Assembly (NCBI GenBank): GCA_020634625.1
Contig: JACKBJ010000015.1
Span: forward strand, 1-64,000
DNA: 64,000 nucleotides
Direction: 5' to 3'
From: Caldilineae bacterium
GTDB lineage: Bacteria; Chloroflexota; Anaerolineae; Epilineales; Epilineaceae
Shown here: piece by piece, positions 23,473 to 32,879 of the stretch
How positions within the stretch are numbered: position 1 is the stretch's first letter
How the letters are laid out: each line of letters opens with the position of its first letter
The notes under the pieces: model-generated
The model's database searches: none
Told to the model about the DNA's origin: nothing
The model's input: only the letters and a program-made list of their open reading frames with translations
Program-made: the position numbers and the translations under genes

Positions 23473-25119
23473 CTAGCGCCGTTTGAGGACGAAGGGCGCG
23501 TAGATCGGAACGCCGTCGGTTGGCCGGAGCGTGGCGCTGGGCGGCGGGCGGTCCGTGGCCGTCGCACTCGGCGGCACGACGCTCGGCGTCTCGGCCGGCG
23601 TCTCGGCCGGGGTGGCCGAGGCCTCGGGGCTCGCGCTGGGCGTGGGCTCCAGGGTCGCGCTGGGTTCGGGGCTGCTCCCGGGCGTCGCGCTGGGTTCGGG
23701 GCTGCGTTCGGGCGTCGCGCTGGGCGGGGGGGTCGCCGTCACGCTGGGGCTGGGGCTGGCCGTGGCGGTGGATGGCGCCTCGACGGCGCGGTACTCGAGG
23801 ATCGTGCCCTCGTCGCCGACGGCGAAGGCCAGGCCGGGGTCGACCACGTGCAGGCCGTAGAGGCTCTTGCCGGGGTCACCCTCGATCGGGGCGGTCTTCC
23901 AGCGCTTGTCCTCGTAGAGGTAGGCGATGGTCGAGCGCCGGCTGTCCTCGGCGCCGACCAGCCAGCCCCGCCGACGGTCGATCAGGTCGAGGTCGAAGAT
24001 GGCGGTGATGACCTTGTTGCCGGATTGGTCCTGGATCGGGCTGGCCATGTTGTCGAACCAGCATTGGGTGCCCGGGTCGTCGTCGTGGCAGGTGCCGACG
24101 TAGCGGTTGAGCCGACCGCGCACGCCGGCGTCCCAGCCATAGGTCGGATCGGCCAGGTCGACGCTGAAGCGGTCGTCGGCGCCCGACTTCCCGTAGACCG
24201 ACCAGCTGGGGTTGGCGACCGGCTCGTGCCAGTGCGATTCGATGCCGAACTCGCCCACCGCCCAGACGTCGCCGCGCTCGACGATCTTGACGTCGTGCAT
24301 GTTGCGCGAGGCCTGCGGCACGCGGAACCAGCGCCAGGTGTCGGGCTTGCTGGCGTCGTAGTTGTAGCCCAGGTAGAGCGCGCCGCCGGCCTGACAGTCG
24401 TCGCTCTTGTCGCCGACCGCCCAGCCGTACCAGCCGCCCTCGGCGTCCTGCTGCATGTCGATGGCGTTCAGGCGCTCCATGCAGGCGAAGATGCCCATCG
24501 GCGAGCGGGGCTGCATCGTCCAGTCGACGCCGTCGTAGTGCAGCACGGCGCCGCAGCCGAGGGTCGAGGGGCAGCCGCGGTCGCCCTCGACCCAGCCGAC
24601 GGCCCAGACATCCCGGGCGCCGATCACGAAGACGTCGTGCAGGTGGTAGGTCAGGGGGCTGGTCCGCCGCGGATCGAGGTCGTCGACCCGCTCCCAATGC
24701 CCGGCCGTGTAGCGCGCCAGCATGCCCTGCTCGCCCACCGCCCAGCCGATCCAGCCGCCCGCACCGTCGGGCTGGCCGTGCACCGCGCAGAGCGGCGGGG
24801 TGGTGCCGCGGTTGCCGGCCCGATCGGCCATGGCGCCGCAGGGCCGATCGCTGCGCCCCTCGCCGCCCTGCCACAGGGGTTCGAGCGACGGGCCGTGGAC
24901 GCTGCGCCAGCTGCCGTCGGGCTCCCAGGGGCCGTCCGGGGTCGGCGCTTGCAGCAGCCCGTCAGGCAGGGCGGCGCGCGCGGGTCCGGGGCCGGCGCTC
25001 GATGCCCCGGCGGCGAAGACGGCGGCCAGGGCGAGGGCCAGGCCCAGGCAGGCCAGGCGGCGGGCCGGCCGGCGGCGTCCGAGCCTGCGGGCAGGCGGTG
25101 GTGCGAGGAACGGCAGCAT
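23473..25119 (-). CDS. Secreted WD/YCF48-like repeat protein with Ser/Pro/Thr tail
   Basis: 548 residues from ATG 25119; longer in-frame extensions upstream lack coding character. A twin-Arg-rich N-terminus precedes a hydrophobic core (LACLGLALALAAVFAAG), so it is secreted. The body repeats a motif like GWAVGEQGMLARYTAGHWE, RDVWAVGWVEGD, YGWAVGDKSDDC and DVWAVGEFG at roughly regular spacing, suggesting a beta-propeller of the YCF48/BNR type. Residues from about 450 on are a PSATPE-type linker, ending VPIYAPFVLKRR. It converges on the C25 gene and diverges from the 25518 gene. Binding or enzymatic role unknown. Confidence 0.75.
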   Translation of the reverse strand: MLPFLAPPPARRLGRRRPARRLACLGLALALAAVFAAGASSAGPGPARAALPDGLLQAPTPDGPWEPDGSWRSVHGPSLEPLWQGGEGRSDRPCGAMADRAGNRGTTPPLCAVHGQPDGAGGWIGWAVGEQGMLARYTAGHWERVDDLDPRRTSPLTYHLHDVFVIGARDVWAVGWVEGDRGCPSTLGCGAVLHYDGVDWTMQPRSPMGIFACMERLNAIDMQQDAEGGWYGWAVGDKSDDCQAGGALYLGYNYDASKPDTWRWFRVPQASRNMHDVKIVERGDVWAVGEFGIESHWHEPVANPSWSVYGKSGADDRFSVDLADPTYGWDAGVRGRLNRYVGTCHDDDPGTQCWFDNMASPIQDQSGNKVITAIFDLDLIDRRRGWLVGAEDSRRSTIAYLYEDKRWKTAPIEGDPGKSLYGLHVVDPGLAFAVGDEGTILEYRAVEAPSTATASPSPSVTATPPPSATPERSPEPSATPGSSPEPSATLEPTPSASPEASATPAETPAETPSVVPPSATATDRPPPSATLRPTDGVPIYAPFVLKRR

Positions 25120-25199
25120 GGCTCTTGCCTCTGAGTCGAGCGCATCGGGGCGCCAGGTGGCAGGCGACGACGCCGGGATGGCCCGGGCCGCGAATGACG

Positions 25200-25205
25200 A
25201 GTATA
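25200..25205 (-). promoter_or_regulatory. Candidate -10 for the 25119 gene
   Basis: TATACT on the minus strand, about 80 bases upstream of ATG 25119. No clear -35 at 16-18 bp. Confidence 0.35.
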
Positions 25206-25371
25206 ACGTAGCGAGCGAGCCGGGCATTAGGGTGGCTTTGGCGGCCGGCGACTGCCGGCCGGCGGTCGTCGGCGGCGACGGCCGAATGGCCGCCGGAAAC
25301 GCCCGGCCAGACCCGCGCCGGGCGTGACATCGCTCGGCACATACGGTATATTTAATAGTATGGTCACCTGC

Positions 25372-25400
25372 TTGCGCGCGCCGCAAGCTCGGGATAGAAT
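25372..25400 (+). promoter_or_regulatory. Sigma-70-type promoter for the 25518 gene
   Basis: TTGCGC (25372-25377) and TAGAAT (25395-25400) are separated by exactly 17 bases, in an A/T-enriched intergenic stretch that also holds TATATTTAATAGTATGG just upstream. Start expected near 25407, leaving about 110 nt of leader. The remaining bases between 25120 and 25517 show no gene. Confidence 0.65.
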
Positions 25401-25517
25401 CACGCACGGAATTCTCACACGCCTGCGCGGTAACGCGACGGGTTTCGTCTTTGCAGCCCCTGCCCCGGTGCGCGGCGCTTCGCGCCCGACCGATCGAGCG
25501 ACCACAGAGCTGTCCGC

Positions 25518-28193
25518 ATGAACCCGCAACGTCATGACCGCACGGGACTGGGTCGCGCGATGGATTCGCGCGGCCGATCGCAGGACCGCGTCCCCGGCCT
25601 CGGCGAGCGGCTCGCGGCGGGTCTGGCGCTGTTCCTCGCCCTCTTCGCCGCCGGCCTGCTGGCCGGCCATGTCGATCCCACCGCCGCCCAGAGCCTGCCG
25701 CTGCAGTCGACCGGCACGCCGACCACGCTGCCCACCGTGGTGCGCACCGGCCAGCCGACGGATCTGCCGCCGCCGGCCAGCGTGACCCCGGCGCCGAGCC
25801 CGACCCCGCCCCAGGCCAGCGCCACCCCGATCCCGGTCAGCGCCACCCCGCCGCCCAGCCCGACCGCGTCGGCGACCCCGCTGCCCAGCGCCACGCCCAG
25901 CAGCAGCCCCACACCCGGCCCCGGGACGCCCAGCGTCACGCCGGCACGGAACACGCCGACCCCGCCCGGCGCCAGCCCGACCCCTTCGATCACGCCGACG
26001 CCCTCGATCACGCCGACGCCCTCGATCACGCCCCGGCCGACCCTGTGTCCGGCGCCTTGCTGCACGAACGCCTGGCTCATCCGGGTCGAGGCCTTCGTCG
26101 ACACGGTGGGCAAGGGGCCCTACAAGTGCACCGGCTGCGACCTGCTGTGGAGCGACGGCGATCGCTACGAGGCCAGCTTCTGCCCGCTGGAGCCGCTGTA
26201 CATCGTGGTCCACGAGCCGGGCAACCCGTCCAACCTCTATGCCAGCGTGGTGGCCCGGCGCGATCCGGACTCCGACATGATCATCACGCACAACTTCTAC
26301 CTCTGCCAGCCACCGCCCTACGAGCTGCGCCTGGTCACCACCGACCCGCTCTGCTACACCCTCTGCCCGAACGTCAAGACGGTGCAGCGCATCACCCAGC
26401 GCGACTTCGACCGCGTCCGCAACGAGCGCAAGGGCACCGGCCGCTACTACAAGACCGACTTCTACTTCTGGCGCTGCGCGCCGCTGACCACGCCGACCCC
26501 GCCGCCGGTGAACTGCGCCATCCACCCGGATGCGCCGCGCACCTGCGACGGCAACGTCTACCAGGGCTACCATGGCGGCTTCGAGTCGCCGGTGCTCGGC
26601 TTCGCCGTGCCGACCGACTGGAAGTCGCTGCGCTACGCGCGGCACGTGGCCAACCCGCCCGATCCGGCCATCGGCAACGCGTCGCTGCAGCTGCTGGAAG
26701 CCTCCAACGCCGACCGCGGGCAGATCGCGCACAGCATCTCGGTCCTGGCCGGCGGGCCGCAGCAAGCCGACTTGAAGCTGCAGCTGCATCGGCGCGACAA
26801 CGGGGCGGGCCGCTTCAAGGTCTTCGCCCGGCTCGAAGGCGGCGCCAGCCTGCTGCTGGCCGACGAGACCACGGTCCAGCCCAGCGGTCAGTGGATCCCG
26901 CAGACCATGCGGATGATGGCCCTGGGCGCGGGACCGACCACCCTGACCCTCAGCTGGGAGGTGGATCCCGGCGTCGAGCTCTTCCTGGACAACGTCGACC
27001 TGGACTTCTGCTGCGCCGCCCAGCAGCCGACGCCAACCCCGACGCCGGTGACGCCGACCCAGAGCCCGACGCCCTCGCCGACGCCGAGCAGCAGCCCGAC
27101 GCCGACGCCCAGCCCGAGCCCGAGCCCGACGCCCAGCCCGACGCCGACGGCGACGCCCACCGCCACGAACACACCGACGGTGACGCCGACGCCATCGCCG
27201 ACCCCGACGCCGTCGGTCACGCCGACGCCGTCCAACACCCCGACGCCGTCGTCGACGCCGACACCGTCCATCACGCCGACGCCGTCGGCGACGCCGACAC
27301 CGTCCAACACGCCGACGCCGTCGGCGACGCCGACGCCCTCCAGCACGCCGACGCCCTCGTTGACGCCGACTCCGTCCAACACGCCGACGCCGTCGGCGAC
27401 GCCGACGCCGTCCAACACGCCGACACCGTCGTTGACGCCGACGCCCTCCAACACGCCGACGCCATCGGCCACGCCGACGCCGTCCAGCACCCCGACGCCG
27501 TCGTTGACGCCGACGCCCTCCAACACGCCGACGCCATCGGCCACGCCGACGCCGTCCAGCACGCCGACGCCGAGCCCGACGGCCACGCCCACCGACACGC
27601 CGACGCCGACGGCCAGCCCGACGCCGAGTCCGACGCCCACGCCGTCGGTCACCCCGACGCCCTCCCATACGCCCCCGCCGTCGAACACGCCGCCCGACCG
27701 GCCGTCGCCGCCGCCGCGCACGCCGGGCGACAAGACCTGCCGGCCGACGGTGCGCATCCACAAGTTCGAGGACGCCGACCGGGACGGGGTCTTCGATCCG
27801 GGCGAGCGCATGCTCGAGGGCCTGCAGTTCGACGTGCTGGAGCTGCTGCCGGGCGAGACCGAGCCGCGGGTGCACCAACGGCGCACCGACGCCCAGGGTC
27901 GGATCGAGATCGGCTTCCCCGGTCCGACCCGGATCCGCGTCCGCGAGCTCTTGCGCCAGGCCGGCGGCCGCTGGGGCATCACGACCGCCCACCAACGCGG
28001 GGCCGACGGGATGTGGTACATCCTGCCGTCGGACAGGCCGGCGAGCCAGCTCGTAGGGCCGAGCACGGCCGATCTGGGCGGCGACTGCGACGACGTCGAT
28101 CTCTGGGTCGGCAACGCGCCGACCATCCTGCCGAAGACGGGCGCCGGCGGCGCTTCGCCTCGGAGCCATCCGGTCGGCGTCGGCTTCGACTGA
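25518..28193 (+). CDS. Large secreted linker-rich protein with SdrD-like domain and terminal LPKTG
   Basis: 891 residues. Signal peptide: LAAGLALFLALFAAGLLAG near 33-51. Residues 60-175 are a first Thr/Pro/Ser linker. Residues 180-325 are a Cys-containing domain (CTGCDLLWSDGDRYEA and others), and about 340-500 is a beta-sandwich-like module (CDGNVYQGYHGGFESPVLGF to LFLDNVDLDFC). Residues 505-740 are almost purely TPTPS-type hexapeptide repeats. The C-terminal domain starts CRPTVRIHKFEDADRDGVFD, a calcium-binding-like loop as in SdrD B/CNA-B modules. LPKTG sits at 871-875, but only 16 polar residues follow and there is no membrane helix. It is an extracellular adhesin-like or cell-wall protein by architecture; ligand unknown. 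Confidence 0.82.
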   Translation: MNPQRHDRTGLGRAMDSRGRSQDRVPGLGERLAAGLALFLALFAAGLLAGHVDPTAAQSLPLQSTGTPTTLPTVVRTGQPTDLPPPASVTPAPSPTPPQASATPIPVSATPPPSPTASATPLPSATPSSSPTPGPGTPSVTPARNTPTPPGASPTPSITPTPSITPTPSITPRPTLCPAPCCTNAWLIRVEAFVDTVGKGPYKCTGCDLLWSDGDRYEASFCPLEPLYIVVHEPGNPSNLYASVVARRDPDSDMIITHNFYLCQPPPYELRLVTTDPLCYTLCPNVKTVQRITQRDFDRVRNERKGTGRYYKTDFYFWRCAPLTTPTPPPVNCAIHPDAPRTCDGNVYQGYHGGFESPVLGFAVPTDWKSLRYARHVANPPDPAIGNASLQLLEASNADRGQIAHSISVLAGGPQQADLKLQLHRRDNGAGRFKVFARLEGGASLLLADETTVQPSGQWIPQTMRMMALGAGPTTLTLSWEVDPGVELFLDNVDLDFCCAAQQPTPTPTPVTPTQSPTPSPTPSSSPTPTPSPSPSPTPSPTPTATPTATNTPTVTPTPSPTPTPSVTPTPSNTPTPSSTPTPSITPTPSATPTPSNTPTPSATPTPSSTPTPSLTPTPSNTPTPSATPTPSNTPTPSLTPTPSNTPTPSATPTPSSTPTPSLTPTPSNTPTPSATPTPSSTPTPSPTATPTDTPTPTASPTPSPTPTPSVTPTPSHTPPPSNTPPDRPSPPPRTPGDKTCRPTVRIHKFEDADRDGVFDPGERMLEGLQFDVLELLPGETEPRVHQRRTDAQGRIEIGFPGPTRIRVRELLRQAGGRWGITTAHQRGADGMWYILPSDRPASQLVGPSTADLGGDCDDVDLWVGNAPTILPKTGAGGASPRSHPVGVGFD
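27049..27675. repeat. 18-bp tandem repeat array coding for TPTPS hexapeptides
   Basis: The coding sequence is built from imperfect 18-base units encoding x-T-P-T-P-S, where x is N, A, S, L, V or I (for example ACGCCGACGCCGTCGGCG). Neighbouring 36- and 54-base blocks are near-identical, which indicates recent duplication. The same periodicity opens long artificial frames on both strands. Confidence 0.9.
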
Positions 28194-28223
28194 GCCGATC
28201 CGTCGCGACCGCCGAAGGGCGTG

Positions 28224-31200
28224 CTAGCCGGCCGTCTCCGGCTCGGGCAGGTCGCTCTCGGTCACCCGGCCCTCCTCGAGCATCAGGTGGTAGTCGAAGA
28301 GGCCCGGCTCGACACGCAGGTGGCTGATCAGGAAGATCTGGTCGAAGCTGCTGGCGATCTCGCCCTCGGTCAAGAGCTGGATCAAGGCACCGGCCCGTCG
28401 GGCATCGAAGGCGCCCAGGGGCTCGTCCAGGAACAGGAAGCTCGGCGCGGCGCCGCGCTCCTCGGGCAGGGTGGCCAGGGCGAAGGCCAGCCGCAGCGCC
28501 AGCGAGAGCTGGTCCCGGGTGCCGCCCGAGAAGATGTTCTTCATCTTCCAGGCCCCCGCCCGCTCGTCGAAGACCTGGATTCGGTAGTCGTCGCCGAGCT
28601 GGGCGTCGAAGTAGCGCTCCTCGGTGAGGGCGGGCAGCAGCCGACGCATATGGGTCAGGGTGCTGGGCAGGATGCGCCGCACCGCGTTCCGGCTGGCATG
28701 CGCCACGATGTCGCAGGCCCGCTCGCGCAGGGCGTGATCGCGGGCCATGGCCGCGTGCTCGGCCTCGGCCACCGCCGGGTCGAGCAGCTGCCCGACCAGG
28801 CCCAGCCGCGCCGCCAGCCGCGCCGTCTCGTGCCGCGCGACGTCGAGCTGCGTCCGCAGCGCCTCGCTCTCGGCCGCCAGGCTCGGCAGGGCCTCGCCCG
28901 GCTGGGGCGCCAGCGCCGTGGCGGCACGCGCGAGCGCCGCGCGAACCGCCGTCTGATCGGGAAGCGACGGGGCCGCGGTCGGCTCCGTTTCGGCCGGCGG
29001 AATGGCGGCCAGCCGGAGCCGCGGCGGCGCGCCGTCCACCCGATCGGCCAGGCGCTCGGCCAGGCGGTCGAGCTCGGCCTGCAGGGCGACGCTGCGCCCT
29101 TGTCGGGCGCCGGCGGCTTCGGCGGCTGCACGCTCGGCGGCGGCCGCCGCCCGCAGCGCGGCCTCGCCGCCGGCAGCGGCATGCGCCGCGCGCAGGGCGG
29201 CGCCGGCCGCCTGCCAGGCCACATCGTCGAGATCGGCGCGCCAGTCCGGGCGGTCCGGGTCGGCCGGCAGGGACGCCCAGGCGGCGCGGGCCTCGGAGCG
29301 GGACTGCGCCGCCCGGTCCTCCGCGGCGCGCAGGCCGGCTTGCAGCTCCGGGATGCGCTCGGCCTGGCGGCGCAGGGCGCCGAAGCGCTCGCGCAGGGCG
29401 CCCATCTCGTCTTCCAGATCGGCCGGCGCCGGCCCGATGCCCAGCCGCTCGGCCAGGGCCGCGATCCCTGGGCCCCGGCGTTCCAGGACCGCCTCCCGAC
29501 GGGCCAGCTCGCGCGCCCAGGCATCGCGCTCCAGGCCGAGCGCCTCGCCGTTGCGGCCCAAGGTGCGCGCCCGCAGCTCGGCCTCGCGCGCCCCGAGCGA
29601 CTCGGACTGGGCCTTGGCCTGGGCCTCGCGTTCCCGCAGCGCCTGCAGCCGGGCCTCGACCTCGGCGCGGCTGCGCTCGCCCAGGCGCCCATCGATCTCG
29701 GCCAGCACCCGTCGGCCGCGCTCGGCATCCGCCGGCCGCAGCGCGTTGAGGCCGCGCAGGCGGGCCTCGGCCTCGACCACCCGCGCCTCGAGGCGCGCCG
29801 CCTCGCGCGCGGCCACCGAGGCCTCGCCCTCGAGCCGGCCGACCTCCACCGCCAGCGCCTGGCTGGCGCGCCAGGTCGGCAGGAGCAGCGCCAGGAGGCC
29901 CAGGACCAGCAGCCCGGCCAGGCCCAGCAGGAGCAGCCAGAGCGGGCCCGGCCCCAGGACGAGGCCGACCAGGGCCGCGAAGGCCAGCCAGGCCAACCCG
30001 AAGCCCAGCAGCGCCATCTGCAGCAGCCGCGCCCGGGCAGCCAGGGCCTCGTGCCGCTGGCTGGCCAGCTCGAGGGCGCCGTCGCCGGCCGCGAAACCCT
30101 CGCGCGCCGCGAGGGCCGCCAGCCAGTCGGCCAGGGCCTCGCGCACGTCGAAGGCCCGGCGATCCTGCTCGAGCTCGGCCAGGCCGTCGCGCGTCTCGCG
30201 CGCCATGCCCCTGGCCTCGACCAGGCCGCGTCGCGTCGTGTTGAGCGCCTCGAGATCGGTCGCCAGCTGATCGAGCGCGGCATCGCGGGCGGCGATGCGC
30301 TCGATCAGCGCCTCGCGCTCGGCCCGCAGCTCGGCCAGCCAGGCACGGCGCCGGCGCAGACGGGCCAGGGCCTTGCCGCGGGCGGTGACCTCGGGCAGCT
30401 GCTCCTGCGCGACCCGTTCGGCCGCGACCAGCTCGGCGCGCTGGCGCTCGGCCTGCCCGGCGGCCTCGCTGGCGCGGGCGGCCGCGGCCCGACCGGCCTC
30501 CCAACGCGCCAGGCCCTCGCTCAAGGCGGCCACCCGCGCGGCCCGTGCGGCGGCCTGGGCCGCCGCCGCCCGCAACGCGGCCAGCTCCACGTCGTCCTGC
30601 TCGAGCGCGGCCAGCCCGGCCCGGGCCGCCTCGACGGCGGCATGCGCCTGCAGCCGCGCCAGCCGCTCCTCGATCGCCGCGAAGCGCGCCTCGAGGGCCG
30701 GCCGCTCGGCCTGCAGCCGCGCCAGCCGCTCCCGATCGGCCAGGCGCTCGAGGTCCTGCCGGTCGCCGACCCGCAGCTTGAGCCGCTCGCCGATCTCGAC
30801 CAGCCGGTCCAGGTTGAGCAGCTTCATCAGGCTCTGCTCGCGCTGGGCTCGGCTCATGCCCTCGAGCTTCTCGAGCTTCTTCTGCTCGACGAAGCAGGTG
30901 TTGAGCAGGGCCTCGCCGTCGAAGCCCAGCTCGGCCTCGATGCGGGCGTTCACCTCGCGGTTGGCGCGCAGCTCCTCGACGCCGCCGGACGCGTCGAAGA
31001 GGTCCAGCGCCCAGACGTTCGGTCGGCCGCGGCGAATCCGGCGCGTGACCAGCATGCGTCGGCCGCCGGCGAGGTCCAGCTCGAGGGCCACGAAGGCTTC
31101 CTCGCTGCCGTAGTGGATCAGGTCCTCGAGGTTGGCCCGGCCGCTCTCGGTGGCCAGCGGCCGGGCGAAGAGGGCGAAGAAGACCGCCTCGAAGAGCGTC

Positions 31201-31316
31201 GACTTGCCGGCCTCGTTGAGGCCCTGAACCAGGATGCGCCCGCGCGACGGCAGGGCCAGGTCGAGCTCGCGCAGCTGCTTGAAGTTGTGGGCCGTCAGGC
31301 GCCGGAGGTGGATCAT
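28224..31316 (-). CDS. SbcC/Rad50/YhaN-like ATPase with membrane helices in the coiled coil
   Basis: 1030 residues. Walker A is at 32-40 (GLNEAGKST). The ABC-type signature is near the C-terminus (FSGGTRDQLSLALRLAF), and Walker B is SFLFLDEPLGAFD followed by LISHL. Between the two ATPase halves lie about 700 residues of Ala/Leu/Arg/Glu-rich coiled coil. Unusually, residues about 437-478 form two hydrophobic helices (LLGFGLAWLAFAALVGL and a Leu-rich second helix) inside the coiled coil. YhaN of Bacillus has a similar plan, to my recollection. No Rad50 zinc hook (CxxC) is present at the apex and no SbcD/Mre11 nuclease gene is adjacent. It likely acts in DNA repair or chromosome handling at the membrane. 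Gene name left open. Confidence 0.85.
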   Translation of the reverse strand: MIHLRRLTAHNFKQLRELDLALPSRGRILVQGLNEAGKSTLFEAVFFALFARPLATESGRANLEDLIHYGSEEAFVALELDLAGGRRMLVTRRIRRGRPNVWALDLFDASGGVEELRANREVNARIEAELGFDGEALLNTCFVEQKKLEKLEGMSRAQREQSLMKLLNLDRLVEIGERLKLRVGDRQDLERLADRERLARLQAERPALEARFAAIEERLARLQAHAAVEAARAGLAALEQDDVELAALRAAAAQAAARAARVAALSEGLARWEAGRAAAARASEAAGQAERQRAELVAAERVAQEQLPEVTARGKALARLRRRRAWLAELRAEREALIERIAARDAALDQLATDLEALNTTRRGLVEARGMARETRDGLAELEQDRRAFDVREALADWLAALAAREGFAAGDGALELASQRHEALAARARLLQMALLGFGLAWLAFAALVGLVLGPGPLWLLLLGLAGLLVLGLLALLLPTWRASQALAVEVGRLEGEASVAAREAARLEARVVEAEARLRGLNALRPADAERGRRVLAEIDGRLGERSRAEVEARLQALREREAQAKAQSESLGAREAELRARTLGRNGEALGLERDAWARELARREAVLERRGPGIAALAERLGIGPAPADLEDEMGALRERFGALRRQAERIPELQAGLRAAEDRAAQSRSEARAAWASLPADPDRPDWRADLDDVAWQAAGAALRAAHAAAGGEAALRAAAAAERAAAEAAGARQGRSVALQAELDRLAERLADRVDGAPPRLRLAAIPPAETEPTAAPSLPDQTAVRAALARAATALAPQPGEALPSLAAESEALRTQLDVARHETARLAARLGLVGQLLDPAVAEAEHAAMARDHALRERACDIVAHASRNAVRRILPSTLTHMRRLLPALTEERYFDAQLGDDYRIQVFDERAGAWKMKNIFSGGTRDQLSLALRLAFALATLPEERGAAPSFLFLDEPLGAFDARRAGALIQLLTEGEIASSFDQIFLISHLRVEPGLFDYHLMLEEGRVTESDLPEPETAG

Positions 31317-31367
31317 GGGGCGCCGATTCTAGCCTCGAACATCCGTGCGGTAAAGGGGCCGGCGGAC

Positions 31368-32726
31368 CTAGGCGGAGCCGCGCGCGCCGCTCCCGTCCGC
31401 GCCCGAGAGCGCCCAGCTCAGGCTCTCGAGCAGGGCCGCGTCCTCGTCGGGCAGCACGGTGCGCGGATCCAGCAGCAGCGCCCCCTCGGCGATGCGGCCG
31501 ATCAGCGGCATCTCGGCCGCCCGCAGCCGGGCCGCCAGGGCGTCCGGATGGGCGCTGTCGAGGGCCAGCAGCCGGGTCGGCAGCGTCTCGCCGGGCAGGG
31601 AGCCGCCGCCGACGGTCGAGCGCCCGGGCTCGACGCGCGCCCGGATGCCCCGCTCGGCCAGCGCCGCGCGCCAGCCGGCGGCGCGCTCGGCCAGGTCGGC
31701 CGGATCGGCCGCCAGCATCCGCCACAGCGGCACCTCGCGCTCGGCCTCGCCGCGGGCGTAGTGCAGCAGGGTCGCGTGCAGGCCGGCCAGGCTGGCCTTG
31801 TCGGGCCGCATGGCGCGGGTCAGCGGATGCTTGCGCAGGCGGGCCACCAGGTCGGCCCGACCGACGATGATGCCGGCCTGCGGGCCGCCCAGGAGCTTGT
31901 CGCCGCTGAAGCTGACCAGGGCCGCGCCGGCGGCGATGCTGTGCGGCACCATCGGCTCGGAGGCCAGGCCGAAGCGGGCGGTGTCGAGCAGGCTGCCCGA
32001 GCCCAGGTCGTCGACCAGGGGCAGGCCGCGCTCGGCGGCCAGCGCCACCAGGTCCTCCAGGCGCGGCGCCTCGGTGAAGCCGACGATCCGGTAGTTGCTG
32101 GTATGCACCCGCAGCAGCAGGGCGGTCGTCTCGTCGATGGCCGCGGCATAGTCGGCGATGCGGGTGCGGTTGGTCGTGCCGACCTCGACCAGGCGGGCGC
32201 CGCCGGCGGCCATGACCTCCGGGATGCGGTAGCCGCCGCCGATCTCGACCAGCTCGCCGCGCGAGACGACGACGCCGCGGCCGAGGGCCAGGGCCGAGAG
32301 CATCAGCAGGGTCGCGCCGGCGTTGTTGTTGACCACCAGCGCCGCCTCGGCGCCGGTCAGCTGGCGGATGAGCGGCAGCAGCAGGTCGTGGCGCGAGCCG
32401 CGGCTGCCGCTGTCGAGCGCGTATTCCAGATCGGAGTAGCCGCTCGCCGCCCGGGCCATGGCCTCGGCCGCCGCGCGGCTGACCGGGGCGCGGCCCAGGT
32501 TGGTGTGCAAGAGGACGCCGGTGGCGTTGATCAGGGGGCGCGGCCCCGGGCGGAGCAGGCGATCCAGGCGCGCCAGGACCGCTTCGACCAGGTCGGCCCG
32601 ACCGGCGTCGCCGCGCGTTTCGGCGCCCGGCGGCGCCGCGACGGCCGCTTCGAGATCGGGCGCGCCGGCGGACAGGATCCGCGCCCGCGCCGCCTCGAGC
32701 GTCTGGCGCGCCGCCTCGACCACCAA
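31368..32726 (-). CDS. selA: L-seryl-tRNA(Sec) selenium transferase, N-terminus out of frame
   Basis: 452 residues readable from TTG 32726. SelA features: PLINATGVLLHTNLGRAPVS, SGYSDLEYALDSGSRG, VNNNAGATLLMLSALA, and the PLP lysine K267 in SFSGDKLLGGPQAG. It converts seryl-tRNA(Sec) to selenocysteyl-tRNA(Sec) using selenophosphate in the cytosol, so the organism probably makes selenoproteins. selB, selD and the tRNA are not in the window. The family's usual first 40 residues are missing from this frame. They appear one frame over just upstream as ALRELPAVNALADAPA, followed directly in the present frame by LSAARADHGRPLVVEA. A one-base indel near 32760 therefore splits the gene. Its neighbours are the ATPase gene and a sortase, both on the same strand. 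Confidence 0.9.
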   Translation of the reverse strand: MVVEAARQTLEAARARILSAGAPDLEAAVAAPPGAETRGDAGRADLVEAVLARLDRLLRPGPRPLINATGVLLHTNLGRAPVSRAAAEAMARAASGYSDLEYALDSGSRGSRHDLLLPLIRQLTGAEAALVVNNNAGATLLMLSALALGRGVVVSRGELVEIGGGYRIPEVMAAGGARLVEVGTTNRTRIADYAAAIDETTALLLRVHTSNYRIVGFTEAPRLEDLVALAAERGLPLVDDLGSGSLLDTARFGLASEPMVPHSIAAGAALVSFSGDKLLGGPQAGIIVGRADLVARLRKHPLTRAMRPDKASLAGLHATLLHYARGEAEREVPLWRMLAADPADLAERAAGWRAALAERGIRARVEPGRSTVGGGSLPGETLPTRLLALDSAHPDALAARLRAAEMPLIGRIAEGALLLDPRTVLPDEDAALLESLSWALSGADGSGARGSA

Positions 32727-32879
32727 CGGGCGGCCGTGATCGGCGCGCGCCGCGCTCAGGCCGGCGCGTCGGCCAGGGCGTTGACCGCCGGCAGCTCGCG
32801 CAGGGCGGCCGACCGCGCCGCGGCAGCGGCCCCAGGCCGATCGGCCCCGGTCGCGGCGCCGCGCCGGCGCTCGCGGCCG
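32727..32879 (-). pseudogene. N-terminal part of selA in the other frame
   Basis: The frame reading RSAALRELPAVNALADAPA (about 32757-32820) matches the conserved N-terminus of SelA (LReLPsVdrLL-like). It hits TGA just before the readable SelA frame. Adding or removing one base at the GCCGGCCTGAGC junction joins the two. The true start codon further upstream could not be settled; no ATG or GTG is in that frame before the sortase gene. Confidence 0.6.

Noticed and set aside
27049..27675. CRISPR array
   Set aside because: Units are contiguous 18-mers in coding phase with no unique spacers and no cas genes.
26888..28126. Minus-strand frame rich in Gly-Val-Asp repeats opposite the TPTPS array
   Set aside because: It mirrors the 18-bp repeat on the other strand. 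The plus-strand frame has a signal peptide, folded domains and LPKTG.
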